Source: Variovorax ginsengisoli
GTDB lineage: Bacteria; Pseudomonadota; Gammaproteobacteria; Burkholderiales; Burkholderiaceae_C
DNA: 64,000 bases
Assembly (NCBI RefSeq): GCF_030811835.1
Contig: NZ_JAUSRO010000011.1
Coordinates: forward strand, 154,858-218,857
Reading direction: 5' to 3'
Under the pieces are notes generated by a model. It made no database searches. It saw only the letters and a program-made list of their open reading frames with translations, and was not told the DNA's origin. A program made the position numbers and the translations under genes. Positions 50,865 to 59,298 of this stretch are shown here, piece by piece. Every line of letters begins with the position of its first letter. The first letter of the stretch is position 1.

Positions 50865-52492
50865 GCACCGACACCACGAGTCGGGGCCGACCGTCCATCG
50901 CCGATCTGGTGGCCGGCCTGTCGATCGCCGGACTCCTGCTGCCCGAGGCGGTCGCCTATGCGAGCATTGCCGGCCTGCCGCCGCAAAGCGGCGTGCTGGC
51001 GCTGTTCGCAGGTCTGCTGGTGTACGGGCTGATGGGCAACAGCCGTTTTGCCATCGTCTCGGCGACCTCGTCCTCGGCCGCGGTGCTGCTGGCCGCGGTC
51101 GCGCCGTTGGCCGGCACCGACACGGTGCTGCGCATGGCGTTCGGCGCCGGTGTGGTGCTGCTGACAGGCGTGTTTTTCGTCATCGCAGGGCTGGCGCGGC
51201 TGGGCGCGGTGTCGAGCCTGATCGCCAAACCGGTGCTGCGCGGCTTTGCCCTGGGGCTGGCCATCACCATCGTGGTCAAGCAGATGCCGCAGGTGCTGGA
51301 CGTGCATCCGGCGCACAGCGACTTTCCGCGCTTTGTCCAGGAGCTGGTGACGAGCTGGCCCCACTGGAATCTTGCCGGCGGCGCCATGGCGCTGATCGCG
51401 CTCGCCTTGCTGCGCGGGCTGGGACGTTGGCGCGCAGTGCCGGCCGCCCTGCTGGTGATCGCGATCGGCATCGGGCTCGACGCCGCGGGCTACTGCAAGG
51501 TGTGGGGGGTGGCTGCGGTGGGTCCGATCGCGCTGGACTTCTCGAGTCCCGCGCTCCCGGCGCTGGCGCGCACCGACTGGCTGCGGCTGGGCGAGCTGGC
51601 CTTCGCGATGGCGCTGATCCTGTACGCCGAGTCGTATGGTTCGATCCGCACATTCGCGCTGCGCCATGGCGACAGCGTCTCGGCCAATCGCGACCTGCTC
51701 GCACTGGGCGCAGCCAACATCGCGTCGGCGCTGTTTCATGGCATGCCGGTGGGCGCGGGCTACTCGGCGACGTCGGCCAACGAATCGGCCGGCGCGAAGA
51801 GCCGGGCCGCAGGGCTGTTTGCAGGCGCGGTGGTGCTGGTTGCGGTGCTCACGCTGCTGCCGTGGATCGCCCACACGCCCGAGCCCCTCCTGGCGGCCAT
51901 TGTCATCAACGCGGTGAGCCACTCGCTCAACCCCGCCGCGTTGCGACCGCTGTTCCGCTGGCGGCGCGACCGGCTGATTGCCCTGGTGGCCGTGGCCGCC
52001 GTGCTGCTGCTGGGCGTGCTCGACGGTCTGCTCGCGGCCATCGGTCTCAGCCTGCTGCTGCTGCGGGGCTTGTCGCGCACCGGCGTGAGCTGGCTCGGCC
52101 GGCTCGGCGACAGCCACGACTACGTCGACACCGCGCGGCATCCGGAAGCCGCGGTGCCGCCCGGCGTGTTGATCGCGCGGCCCGACGTGCCACTGTTCTT
52201 CGGCAATGCCGACGGTGTCTTCGCCTCCATCCGCGAACGCATCGAAGCCACGCCGGCGCTGCAGCGCGTCGTACTCAGCCTGGAAGAGTCGCCCGACCTC
52301 GATGCGACCAGCGTCGAGGCGCTGTGCGACTTCGCGCAGTGGACGCACGCGCGTGGCGCCCAACTCGTGCTCGCGCGCGTGAAGGACACGGTACGCGACC
52401 TGCTCGCGCAGGTGAGCTCGGCGGACTTGCCCGCAGGCGCGTATGCGGCCTGGAGCGTGGACGACGCCGTGCGGCCTATACCGGCAGCGTGA
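50861..52492 (+). CDS. SulP family anion transporter with STAS domain
   Basis: This encodes 543 residues. Ten or more membrane segments precede a cytoplasmic STAS domain (about 435-535; VVLSLEESPDLDATSVEALCDF holds the anti-sigma-antagonist-like helix). GLPPQSGVLALF is the early SulP motif. It would import sulfate, bicarbonate or a dicarboxylate; the sequence does not say which. It starts at a GTG overlapping the previous stop, and its 3' end overlaps the convergent EI gene by 17 bp. Confidence 0.9.
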   Translation: MSTDTTSRGRPSIADLVAGLSIAGLLLPEAVAYASIAGLPPQSGVLALFAGLLVYGLMGNSRFAIVSATSSSAAVLLAAVAPLAGTDTVLRMAFGAGVVLLTGVFFVIAGLARLGAVSSLIAKPVLRGFALGLAITIVVKQMPQVLDVHPAHSDFPRFVQELVTSWPHWNLAGGAMALIALALLRGLGRWRAVPAALLVIAIGIGLDAAGYCKVWGVAAVGPIALDFSSPALPALARTDWLRLGELAFAMALILYAESYGSIRTFALRHGDSVSANRDLLALGAANIASALFHGMPVGAGYSATSANESAGAKSRAAGLFAGAVVLVAVLTLLPWIAHTPEPLLAAIVINAVSHSLNPAALRPLFRWRRDRLIALVAVAAVLLLGVLDGLLAAIGLSLLLLRGLSRTGVSWLGRLGDSHDYVDTARHPEAAVPPGVLIARPDVPLFFGNADGVFASIRERIEATPALQRVVLSLEESPDLDATSVEALCDFAQWTHARGAQLVLARVKDTVRDLLAQVSSADLPAGAYAAWSVDDAVRPIPAA

Positions 52493-54284
52493 GCGCAAAG
52501 GCAGGGTCGTCGGCCTCCAGCACGCCTTGCGCCCAGGCAGCGAGCTTGCTCGTGTCGGCGCGCAGCACTTCCTGCTTGACGGCCAGGATCTGCGAGGGGT
52601 GCATCGAAAAGCTTCGCAGGCCGAGCCCGAGCAACAGACGGGTGAAGGTGATGTCGCCGGCCATCTCGCCGCACACGCTCACGCCCTTGCCCTGTCGGCG
52701 GCATTCTGCGATGGTGTCGGCCACCAGCCGCAGCACAGCCGGATGTGCCGGATCGTAGAGGTGCGCCACCGCCTCGTCCGCACGGTCGATCGCCAGCGTG
52801 TACTGGATCAGGTCGTTGGTGCCGATCGACAGAAAGTCGAAGTGCTGCAGGAACAGCCGCAACGTGAGTGCGGCGGCCGGAATCTCGATCATCGCGCCGA
52901 GCTTGCACTGGCCATACACCGCACTCCGCGCGTCGAGCTCGGCCTTGGCGGTGTCGATGAGGGCCATCGTCTGGCGGATTTCGGTGGCGTGCGCCAGCAT
53001 CGGAATCAGCAGGTGGATTTCGCCGTGCGCCGCCGCGCGCAGGATGGCGCGCAGCTGCGTGAGGAACATGGCCGGGTCGGCCAGGCTCCAGCGGATAGCG
53101 CGCAGCCCGAGCGCGGGGTTCAGGTGCTCCTGGCGAGCGGACTTGCCATCGAGCGGTTTGTCGGCGCCGACGTCGATGGTGCGGATGGTCACCGGCATGC
53201 CCTGCATGCCTTCCACCGCACGGCGGTAGGCCTGGTACTGCTCTTCTTCGTCGGGCAGGCGCGCGAGCTGCTGCGCCTCGCGGCCCATGAAGAGGAATTC
53301 GCTGCGAAACAGGCCCACGCCCACGGCACCGGCCTTGAGCGCACCCACGGTGTCCTCGGGCATCTCGATGTTGGCCAGCAGGTCGACGCGCTCGCCGTCG
53401 AGCGTGATGGCCGGCTTGTGGCGCAGGCGCGCGAGCCGGCCACGTTCGAGGTCGCCCTGGCGCTGCTTGAAGCCGTATTCGGCCAGGATGATCGGCGACG
53501 GGTCGACGATCACCACGCCCGCGTCGCCGTCGATGATGACCCAGTCGTCCTGGCGCACCAGCTGGCTGGCGGTGCGCGCGCCGACCACCGCCGGAATGTC
53601 CATGCTGCGCGCCACGATGGCGGTGTGCGAGGTGCGCCCGCCGACGTCGGTCACGAAGCCGGCGAACACGCTCTTCTTGAACTGCAGCATGTCCGCAGGC
53701 GACAGGTCGTGCGCGATCAGCACCAGCGGCACGTCGACGCCGTCACCAGCCGTCGGGTCGTGCGGGTCGTCGTCGTCATGGTTCGTGGCGGCGCGCTTGC
53801 GGCGCGGCGGCGACGGCGCCAGCACGGCGGCGGTGCCCTTCATGCGGTGCAGCATGCGCTCGACCACCTGTTCGAGGTCGGCCTTGCGCTCACGCAGGTA
53901 CTCGTCCTCCATCTCGTCGAACTGGCGCGCGATGACCTCCAGCTGCGTGGTCAGGGCCCATTCGGCGTTGTAGAGGCGGTCGGTGATCCAGTGCTTGACG
54001 CCCCCAGACAGCGCGTCGTCCTGCAGCAGCATCTGATGCACTTCGAGCAGCGCGGCCAGTTCGTGCGGCGCCTCGCTCGGCCCCATCAGCGCCACGTTGG
54101 CCTGCAGCTTGGTCAGCTCGTCGGCCACCGCGTTGCGAGCCGTGCGCACCCGGTCGATTTCGCTGGCGACTTCCTCGGGCTTGATGAAGTAATGCGCCAC
54201 GTCGATGCGGCTGGACACCACCAGCACCGCGCGGCCGATGGCAATGCCCCGCGCGACCGGCAACCCATGAACGGCAAAGGTCAT
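52476..54284 (-). CDS. ptsI: PTS enzyme I (phosphoenolpyruvate-protein phosphotransferase)
   Basis: This encodes 602 residues. It takes phosphate from PEP onto His220 (GGRTSHTAI) and passes it to HPr. The C-terminal PEP domain has FRSEFLFMGR and the cysteine in SVCGEMAGD. A charged linker (about 158-182: Arg/Lys then a run of Asp) precedes the swivelling domain, making it longer than E. coli EI (His189). It lies in an operon with HPr and EIIA-Man, with repeat copy D between it and HPr. No EIIB or EIIC is near, as in betaproteobacterial regulatory PTS. Confidence 0.94.
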   Translation of the reverse strand: MTFAVHGLPVARGIAIGRAVLVVSSRIDVAHYFIKPEEVASEIDRVRTARNAVADELTKLQANVALMGPSEAPHELAALLEVHQMLLQDDALSGGVKHWITDRLYNAEWALTTQLEVIARQFDEMEDEYLRERKADLEQVVERMLHRMKGTAAVLAPSPPRRKRAATNHDDDDPHDPTAGDGVDVPLVLIAHDLSPADMLQFKKSVFAGFVTDVGGRTSHTAIVARSMDIPAVVGARTASQLVRQDDWVIIDGDAGVVIVDPSPIILAEYGFKQRQGDLERGRLARLRHKPAITLDGERVDLLANIEMPEDTVGALKAGAVGVGLFRSEFLFMGREAQQLARLPDEEEQYQAYRRAVEGMQGMPVTIRTIDVGADKPLDGKSARQEHLNPALGLRAIRWSLADPAMFLTQLRAILRAAAHGEIHLLIPMLAHATEIRQTMALIDTAKAELDARSAVYGQCKLGAMIEIPAAALTLRLFLQHFDFLSIGTNDLIQYTLAIDRADEAVAHLYDPAHPAVLRLVADTIAECRRQGKGVSVCGEMAGDITFTRLLLGLGLRSFSMHPSQILAVKQEVLRADTSKLAAWAQGVLEADDPAFALTLPV

Positions 54285-54310
54285 GGTCGAGTCCCCTCTT
54301 TGCGCGTGAG

Positions 54311-54400
54311 ATGCCGTCGAACCGGCTCTGCCGGGCGACCCGCATCGCCCCCTTGCAGGGGGAAGGCGTCTACGCGCAGCGAGAAAGCCTGGGGGTGAGC
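54311..54400. repeat. Dispersed hairpin repeat, copy D (most divergent)
   Basis: About 90 bp with the same layout as the other copies (GAACCGGCT-CTG-CCGGGC, then CCCCCTTGCAGGGGG, then AGCGAGAAAGCCTGGGGGTGAGCC) but with many substitutions. It fills the gap between the HPr stop codon (4 nt away) and the EI start. Confidence 0.75.
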
Positions 54401-54404
54401 CAAA

Positions 54405-54674
54405 TCACTCGCCCTCGCCGAACTTGTCGTTCATGAGCGCCACGATCGCGTCGTTCGCCTGCTGCTCCTGATCGCCGTCGGTCTCGAGCACCACGGTCGT
54501 TCCCAGGCCGGCGGCCAGCATCATGACGCCCATGATGCTCTTGGCATTCACACGGCGTTCGCCGCGCGTGAGCCAGATTTCGCACGGAAAGCTGCCGGCG
54601 AGCTTGGTGAGCTTGGCCGACGCGCGCGCGTGCAGGCCCAGCTTATTGCTGATGGTCACGGATGTCTTGATCAC
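54405..54674 (-). CDS. ptsH: PTS phosphocarrier HPr
   Basis: This encodes 89 residues. His15 (GLHARAS) accepts phosphate from EI. Ser46 (KSIMGVMML) matches the regulatory serine phosphorylated by HPr kinase, which in betaproteobacteria is coded elsewhere. Its 5' end overlaps the EIIA gene by 32 bp. Confidence 0.95.
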   Translation of the reverse strand: MIKTSVTISNKLGLHARASAKLTKLAGSFPCEIWLTRGERRVNAKSIMGVMMLAAGLGTTVVLETDGDQEQQANDAIVALMNDKFGEGE

Positions 54675-55098
54675 TGTGCTTTCTTCTTGCCTGGTTCTGG
54701 GGAGCCGCCACGGCGACCTGCATGACGCCCGCGGTACCGCCGGCGACCGCGCGCTGCACCAGCGCCTCGAGCGGTTCGTTGCGATAGCTCACCGCGCGCA
54801 GCAACATCGGCAGGTTCACGCCGGCGACGAGCCGAGAGCGCGCGCCGTCGACGAGCTTCTGCGCAACGTTGCACGGCGTGGCGCCGAAGACGTCGGCCAG
54901 CACGAGCACCTGCGAGCGTGGCAAGCGCTGCATCTGTTCGAGCGTGATGCGCGCCGCTGCAAGCGTTTCCTCGGGCGACACGTTGGGCAGCACGTCGAGC
55001 GCCCGGATGTGGGCTTCGCTGTCGGGAAACACATGCAGCGCGCACTGCCGCAGCGCCTGTGCAAGCGGCGCGTGGGCGATGATGAAAATGCTGTTCAT
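54643..55098 (-). CDS. PTS EIIA component, mannose type (regulatory)
   Basis: This encodes 151 residues. His9 in FIIAHAPLA is the phosphorylated residue, and VLVLADVFGATPCNVA is the family signature. With only HPr and EI beside it and no permease, it is probably a regulatory output rather than a sugar carrier. The C-terminus is a basic tail coded over the HPr start. Confidence 0.9.
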   Translation of the reverse strand: MNSIFIIAHAPLAQALRQCALHVFPDSEAHIRALDVLPNVSPEETLAAARITLEQMQRLPRSQVLVLADVFGATPCNVAQKLVDGARSRLVAGVNLPMLLRAVSYRNEPLEALVQRAVAGGTAGVMQVAVAAPQNQARRKHSDQDIRDHQQ

Positions 55099-55165
55099 GC
55101 GGTAAAGGGTGCGGGCGATGGATTATGCGTGGAGGCGGGCCGAAGACGACCCGTGCAGGCACGCA

Positions 55166-55774
55166 TCATGGCAGGCGCAGGCCGTCGAAGAACGTCGCCA
55201 GCGCATCGGAGGCCGAAGGTTCGCCGATCACCGTGGCCTGATAGAGCGCCATCTTGCCACCGCGCGCCTGGGCAAACCACAGGACGTGGGCGCCTGTACC
55301 GGCATCCACACGCCCACCTGCGGTGCCGGGTGGCGGTGCATCGAGGCGCACCGCCGACGGCGACAGCGCCGCGCGCGGCACATGCGCGGCCGATTCGCCA
55401 ACGATGACGGCACCGTCGAGCTGCGCACGCCACGCTGCCCGCCAGGCGCGCAGCCATGCCTCGGCCTGGGCCGCATCGGCGGCTTGCGCATGTGCAACGG
55501 CAAATGTGGCGCCACCAGCCTCGCAGCCGACCATCTCGACCCGCACCGGGTCCGCTCCCATGGGCAGTTCGCGTGTCGCCCGGTCGGGCTTGCAGGGCAG
55601 CAGCGCCACCAGCCCATCGGCGCCCAGGGGCGTTTCGCGCCAGTTGAAGGTTGGACTGCAGGCGAGCAGTGCGAAAGACGCGAACAGGATGACCAGGGCC
55701 CCCTGCGAGGCGCCGGCGCGGCATCTGCAAAGACGCTGCGCCAGTCGGCGCGGGGTGACGGGCATCGTGGTCAT
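55166..55774 (-). CDS. Putative lipoprotein of unknown function
   Basis: This encodes 202 residues. After a basic N-terminus, a hydrophobic stretch ends in the lipobox LLAC. The remainder has one long helical-looking region (AEAWLRAWRAAWRAQLDG) and ends FFDGLRLP. I recognise no family. The ATG 9 bp further in would also work. It lies 13 bp upstream of nothing on its strand and is just downstream of the DUF4197 gene, likely cotranscribed with it. Confidence 0.65.
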   Translation of the reverse strand: MTTMPVTPRRLAQRLCRCRAGASQGALVILFASFALLACSPTFNWRETPLGADGLVALLPCKPDRATRELPMGADPVRVEMVGCEAGGATFAVAHAQAADAAQAEAWLRAWRAAWRAQLDGAVIVGESAAHVPRAALSPSAVRLDAPPPGTAGGRVDAGTGAHVLWFAQARGGKMALYQATVIGEPSASDALATFFDGLRLP

Positions 55775-55787
55775 CGCCTGCCGTCGC

Positions 55788-56492
55788 TCATCGCAGTGCG
55801 CCAAACACCTTGCGCAGGATGGCGCTGCCACTGCCCACCGGGTCCTGGCGAATCTTGCGTTCCTCCTCACCGATGACCAGGTACAGGCCATCGAGCGATT
55901 TGCCGGTCACGTAGCGCTGGATGTTGGCGTCCTCCTGCTTCACCAGACCATAGTCGGCCGCCTTGCCGGCCAGCCGGTTGTACTTGTCAGCCAGTTGGAC
56001 CTTCACGGTCGCGGCCGTGACCAACGGCAAAAAGCGCTCGGTGAGCGGCGCGCGCGTCTTGCCCACGAAGAACTGCGTGACCGACGTTTCGCCACCGGTC
56101 AGGATGCCCTTGGCATCAGCCACACTCATGCTGCGCACGGCGCTCACCAGCAGTTCCCTGGAGGCCGGCACCGCCTGCTCGGCCGCCCGGTTCATGGCCG
56201 TGACGAGTTCGTCGATGCGGCCGCCCTGCCCCACCATGCGCAGCATCTTGGCGCCATTCTCGAGATAGCCTGGCAACGGGATGCGCACCTTCGGATTGCC
56301 CAGGAAGCCATCGGGCCGTCCCAGCAGCGACACGGCCACGCTCGCGCCCTGCTCCAGCGCAGCGCGCACGCCGCTGGCGGCATCGCCCGCGCTCAGGTCA
56401 CCCAGCGACAGCGCGTACGCCTGCCGGGTGGCGAGCAACACCATCGAAGCCGGCACGGCAAGGCAGGCGGAAGTAAAATTGCGACGTTCCAT
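55788..56492 (-). CDS. DUF4197 exported protein
   Basis: This encodes 234 residues. A signal peptide (about 1-28) precedes a mostly helical domain of the DUF4197 type (SVAVSLLGRPDGFLGNPKVRIPLP, LTERFLPLV, YVTGKSLDGLYLVIGEEE). Function is unknown. GGAGG lies 8 nt before the ATG. The start codon is only 14 bp from that of the divergent tlpA-like gene, so its promoter must lie inside that gene. Confidence 0.85.
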   Translation of the reverse strand: MERRNFTSACLAVPASMVLLATRQAYALSLGDLSAGDAASGVRAALEQGASVAVSLLGRPDGFLGNPKVRIPLPGYLENGAKMLRMVGQGGRIDELVTAMNRAAEQAVPASRELLVSAVRSMSVADAKGILTGGETSVTQFFVGKTRAPLTERFLPLVTAATVKVQLADKYNRLAGKAADYGLVKQEDANIQRYVTGKSLDGLYLVIGEEERKIRQDPVGSGSAILRKVFGALR

Positions 56493-56506
56493 TGAACGAT
56501 CCTCCC

Positions 56507-57004
56507 ATGAAAAAACTGCTCTATGTTGCCGCAACCGCCATCGCACTGGCCATCGGCGTGAGCGTTTACCTGCAAACCGGCGTATCCGCCGCGCCGGCAT
56601 CCACCTTCGTCCTGCTCGACGGCAGCAAGAAGAGCACGGAGGATCTCAAGGGCAAGGTGACGTTGGTGAACTTCTGGGCGACCAGTTGCGTGACCTGCGT
56701 GGCCGAAATGCCGAAGGTGATCGCCACCTACGACAAGTACCAGGCGCAAGGCTATGACACGCTGGCCATCGCCATGAGCTACGACCCGCCCAGTTACGTG
56801 GTGAATTTCGCGCAAACGCGCAAGCTGCCGTTCAAGGTGGCGATCGACAACACAGGCGCCGTCGCCAAAGCCTGGGGTGACGTGGCGCTCACGCCCACCA
56901 CCTACGTCGTCAACAAGCGCGGCGAGATCGTCAAGCGCTACGTGGGCGAGCCCGACTTCGCCGAGTTGCATCGCCTGATCGAAAAGCTGCTCGCCGAGGC
57001 CTGA
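56507..57004 (+). CDS. TlpA-like thioredoxin-fold protein
   Basis: This encodes 165 residues. An N-terminal signal or anchor (about 3-25) is followed by a thioredoxin fold with the redox pair in WATSCVTCVAEMP (CVTC instead of the common CxPC), PTTYVVNKRGEIV carrying the cis-proline loop. It would reduce or exchange disulfides in the periplasm, perhaps for cytochrome maturation. No clear ribosome binding site is seen before the ATG; a TTG 15 bp upstream is an alternative. Confidence 0.85.
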   Translation: MKKLLYVAATAIALAIGVSVYLQTGVSAAPASTFVLLDGSKKSTEDLKGKVTLVNFWATSCVTCVAEMPKVIATYDKYQAQGYDTLAIAMSYDPPSYVVNFAQTRKLPFKVAIDNTGAVAKAWGDVALTPTTYVVNKRGEIVKRYVGEPDFAELHRLIEKLLAEA

Positions 57005-57053
57005 GCGTTTTTCTCGCGCGGGCGTGCATCGCCAGATTTGCTAATCTGTCGGC

Positions 57054-57653
57054 ATGAGCGCTCCTGCTTCTCGCCCCCATCCGCTGCCAATCATGCCGGT
57101 CGTCCGCATGGTCGAGGCGCAAACGCCCGAACACCTCGATCTCGCCCGCACCATCTTTCGCGACTATGCCGACGCGCTGGGCGTCGACCTGAGCTTCCAG
57201 AACTTCGACGCCGAACTCGCAAGCCTGCCCGGTGATTACGCACCGCCGCGCGGCACGGTGCTGCTCGCATTGGTCGACGTGGATGATGCGCCTTCGCCCG
57301 CCGCCGCAGATGCAGCGCCACGCCGGCTGCAGTTGGAAACGCAACCGGGTGTCTGGGCCGAGGTGGCAGGTTGCTGCGCGCTGCGGCCGCTCGACGCGGC
57401 CGACTACCCCAACGCAGCGGAAATGAAACGCCTGTACGTGCGCCCGGTGTTTCGTGGCCTCGGGCTCGGCCGTCAACTGGCGGAGGCCATCCTGGACGCT
57501 GCGCGCACGTCCGGCTATGGCTGCGTGCTGCTCGACACGCTCAGCGACATGGAATCGGCGCGGGCACTGTACGAAGACCTGGGCTTCGTCGAGGTGCCGC
57601 CCTACTACCACAACCCCATCGCGGGGTCTCACTACCTGAAGGTCGCGCTGTAG
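57054..57653 (+). CDS. GNAT family N-acetyltransferase
   Basis: This encodes 199 residues. The acetyl-CoA loop RPVFRGLGLGRQL (RGLGLG) and the strand EMKRLYV match GNAT motif A, and MESARALYEDLGF is motif B. The substrate is unknown. It follows the TlpA-like gene by 49 bp. Confidence 0.88.
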   Translation: MSAPASRPHPLPIMPVVRMVEAQTPEHLDLARTIFRDYADALGVDLSFQNFDAELASLPGDYAPPRGTVLLALVDVDDAPSPAAADAAPRRLQLETQPGVWAEVAGCCALRPLDAADYPNAAEMKRLYVRPVFRGLGLGRQLAEAILDAARTSGYGCVLLDTLSDMESARALYEDLGFVEVPPYYHNPIAGSHYLKVAL

Positions 57654-57696
57654 CCACCACTGCGGCCATCGATCGCTGCGTCCTTCAGCTCGGCCC

Positions 57697-58203
57697 TCAG
57701 CCGCGTGCCTGCGTCAGCAGGGTGGCGGCGTCACTCACTTCGAACTTGCCCGGGCCTTCGACATTCAGCGTGGCGACCTTGCCGTCCTTGACCAGCATCG
57801 AGTAGCGATTGCTGCGCACGCCCATGCCACGCGAGGTCAGATCGAGCGTGAGGCCGGTCGCCTTGGCGAAATCGGCGCTGCCATCGGCCAGCATACGCAC
57901 TTTGGTCCCGCTGTTCTGATCGCGCGCCCAGGCGCCCATCACGAACGCGTCGTTGACGCTCAGGCACCAGATTTCATCGACACCGGCGGCCTTGAAGTCG
58001 TCGAAATGCTCGACATAGCCAGGCACATGCTTGGCCGAGCAGGTGGGCGTGAAGGCACCTGGCAGCGCGAACAGCGCGATGGTCTTGCCAGCGGCAGCCT
58101 TGCTGACGTCGACGGCATTCGGGCCAATGCTGCAGCCTTCGCCCTCGACTTCAGAGTACTCGTACAGGGTGGCCGAAGGAAGGGTGTCACCGACTTTGAT
58201 CAT
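57697..58203 (-). CDS. Peroxiredoxin, Prx5 type
   Basis: This encodes 168 residues. The peroxidatic cysteine is Cys55 in PGAFTPTCS, with the conserved Pro/Thr before it and the arginine further along (GVRSNRYSML). A second cysteine in WCLSV may resolve or not. It reduces peroxides in the cytoplasm with a thiol donor. It follows the ribosomal terminator on the same strand and needs its own promoter. Confidence 0.92.
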   Translation of the reverse strand: MIKVGDTLPSATLYEYSEVEGEGCSIGPNAVDVSKAAAGKTIALFALPGAFTPTCSAKHVPGYVEHFDDFKAAGVDEIWCLSVNDAFVMGAWARDQNSGTKVRMLADGSADFAKATGLTLDLTSRGMGVRSNRYSMLVKDGKVATLNVEGPGKFEVSDAATLLTQARG

Positions 58204-58230
58204 GATGGGAATACTCCAGACAAAAAAGAA

Positions 58231-58256
58231 AAACGGCCCACATTGTGGGCCGTTTT
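58231..58256 (-). terminator. Terminator of the ribosomal protein operon
   Basis: A perfect stem AAACGGCCCAC / GTGGGCCGTTT with a 3-nt loop is followed on the leftward strand by a T-rich run (TTTTTCTTTTTT). It ends the rplC-rpsQ operon 24 bp after rpsQ and protects the peroxiredoxin gene from read-through. Confidence 0.9.
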
Positions 58257-58279
58257 CGATGGGCGTTGTGCGCCGCAGG

Positions 58280-58549
58280 TCAGACCAGGACGGCCTTCTC
58301 GACCAGACGGGTCACAACCCAGTTCTTGGTCTTGGAGATCGGACGGCTTTCCGTGATCTCGATGGTGTCGCCCAGGTGGTACTCGCCCTTTTCGTCATGG
58401 GCGTGGTACTTGCTGGTCTTGGCCACGATCTTGCCGTAGAGCTCGTGCTTGACACGACGCTCGACGAGCACCGTCACGGTCTTCTCGCGCTTGTCGCTGA
58501 CCACCTTGCCGATCAAGGTGCGCTTGAGGGATTTTTTAGCTTCCGTCAT
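58280..58549 (-). CDS. rpsQ: 30S ribosomal protein S17
   Basis: This encodes 89 residues. [21 protein letters not shown] and YHAHDE are typical. An upstream ATG (58555) overlaps the rpmC stop, but AAGGA lies 6 nt before the second ATG, which is used. It is the last gene of the operon; the spc operon genes (rplN onward) are not here. Confidence 0.95.
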   Translation of the reverse strand: MTEAKKSLKRTLIGKVVSDKREKTVTVLVERRVKHELYGKIVAKTSKYHAHDEKGEYHLGDTIEITESRPISKTKNWVVTRLVEKAVLV

Positions 58550-58551
58550 GT

Positions 58552-58812
58552 TCATTCCTTGCTGGCGGCTTGGGTTTCTTGCTGCTTCTGAGCAAGGATG
58601 GTCTTGGCGCGCGCGATGTCGCGACGCGTCACGCGAAGCGTCGAGGTGTTCGACAGCTGTTGCGTGGCTTTCTGCATGCGAAGGCCGAAATGGGCCTTCT
58701 GCAGATCCTTGACCTCGGTTTGCAGGCCTGCGATGTCCTTCGTGCGAAGGGTTGCAGCCTTGGACACCTTTGCGGGTTGAGCCGCTGCGTCCTTCTTCTT
58801 ACGTGTTGCCAT
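58552..58812 (-). CDS. rpmC: 50S ribosomal protein L29
   Basis: This encodes 86 residues, about 20 longer than usual. The extra residues are a Lys/Ala-rich N-terminus ([20 protein letters not shown]) before the canonical two-helix domain ([18 protein letters not shown]). It overlaps the rpsQ region by coupling and is 14 bp after rplP. Confidence 0.94.
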   Translation of the reverse strand: MATRKKKDAAAQPAKVSKAATLRTKDIAGLQTEVKDLQKAHFGLRMQKATQQLSNTSTLRVTRRDIARAKTILAQKQQETQAASKE

Positions 58813-58826
58813 GTGTGTTCTCCGTG

Positions 58827-59243
58827 TCAGGCGCCAAGCTGGCGAGCGACGAACGTCGTACGCAGCGGAAGCTTGGCAGCGGCCAGGCGGAACGCTTCGC
58901 GGGCGAGCTCTTCGGGCACACCGACGATTTCGAACACGATCTTGCCGGGTTGGATTTCCGCGACGTAGTACTCGGGGTTGCCCTTACCGTTACCCATCCG
59001 CACTTCTGCGGGCTTGTGGGAGATCGGCTTGTCGGGGAACACACGAATCCAGATCCGGCCGCCACGCTTGACGTGACGCGAAATCGCACGACGTGCGGCT
59101 TCGAGCTGGCGCGCCGTGAGGCGGCCGCGGTCGGTACATTTGAGACCGAAATCACCGAAAGCCACCGAGTTGCCTCGGGTGGCGACGCCGGTATTGCGGC
59201 CTTTTTGTTCCTTGCGGAACTTCCTGCGTGCAGGTTGCAGCAT
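58827..59243 (-). CDS. rplP: 50S ribosomal protein L16
   Basis: This encodes 138 residues of normal size. [16 protein letters not shown] and [19 protein letters not shown] are family hallmarks. It is near the A-site of the large subunit and follows rpsC by 55 bp. Confidence 0.97.
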   Translation of the reverse strand: MLQPARRKFRKEQKGRNTGVATRGNSVAFGDFGLKCTDRGRLTARQLEAARRAISRHVKRGGRIWIRVFPDKPISHKPAEVRMGNGKGNPEYYVAEIQPGKIVFEIVGVPEELAREAFRLAAAKLPLRTTFVARQLGA

Positions 59244-59298
59244 GTTTGTTTACTCCGTGAGGACTGCCCCGGACGCTTGCGCGCCCGGGAAAGACCGA

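Noticed and set aside
50777..54398. Antisense frames opposite the SulP and EI genes
   Set aside because: Low-complexity translations; the sense frames have family signatures.
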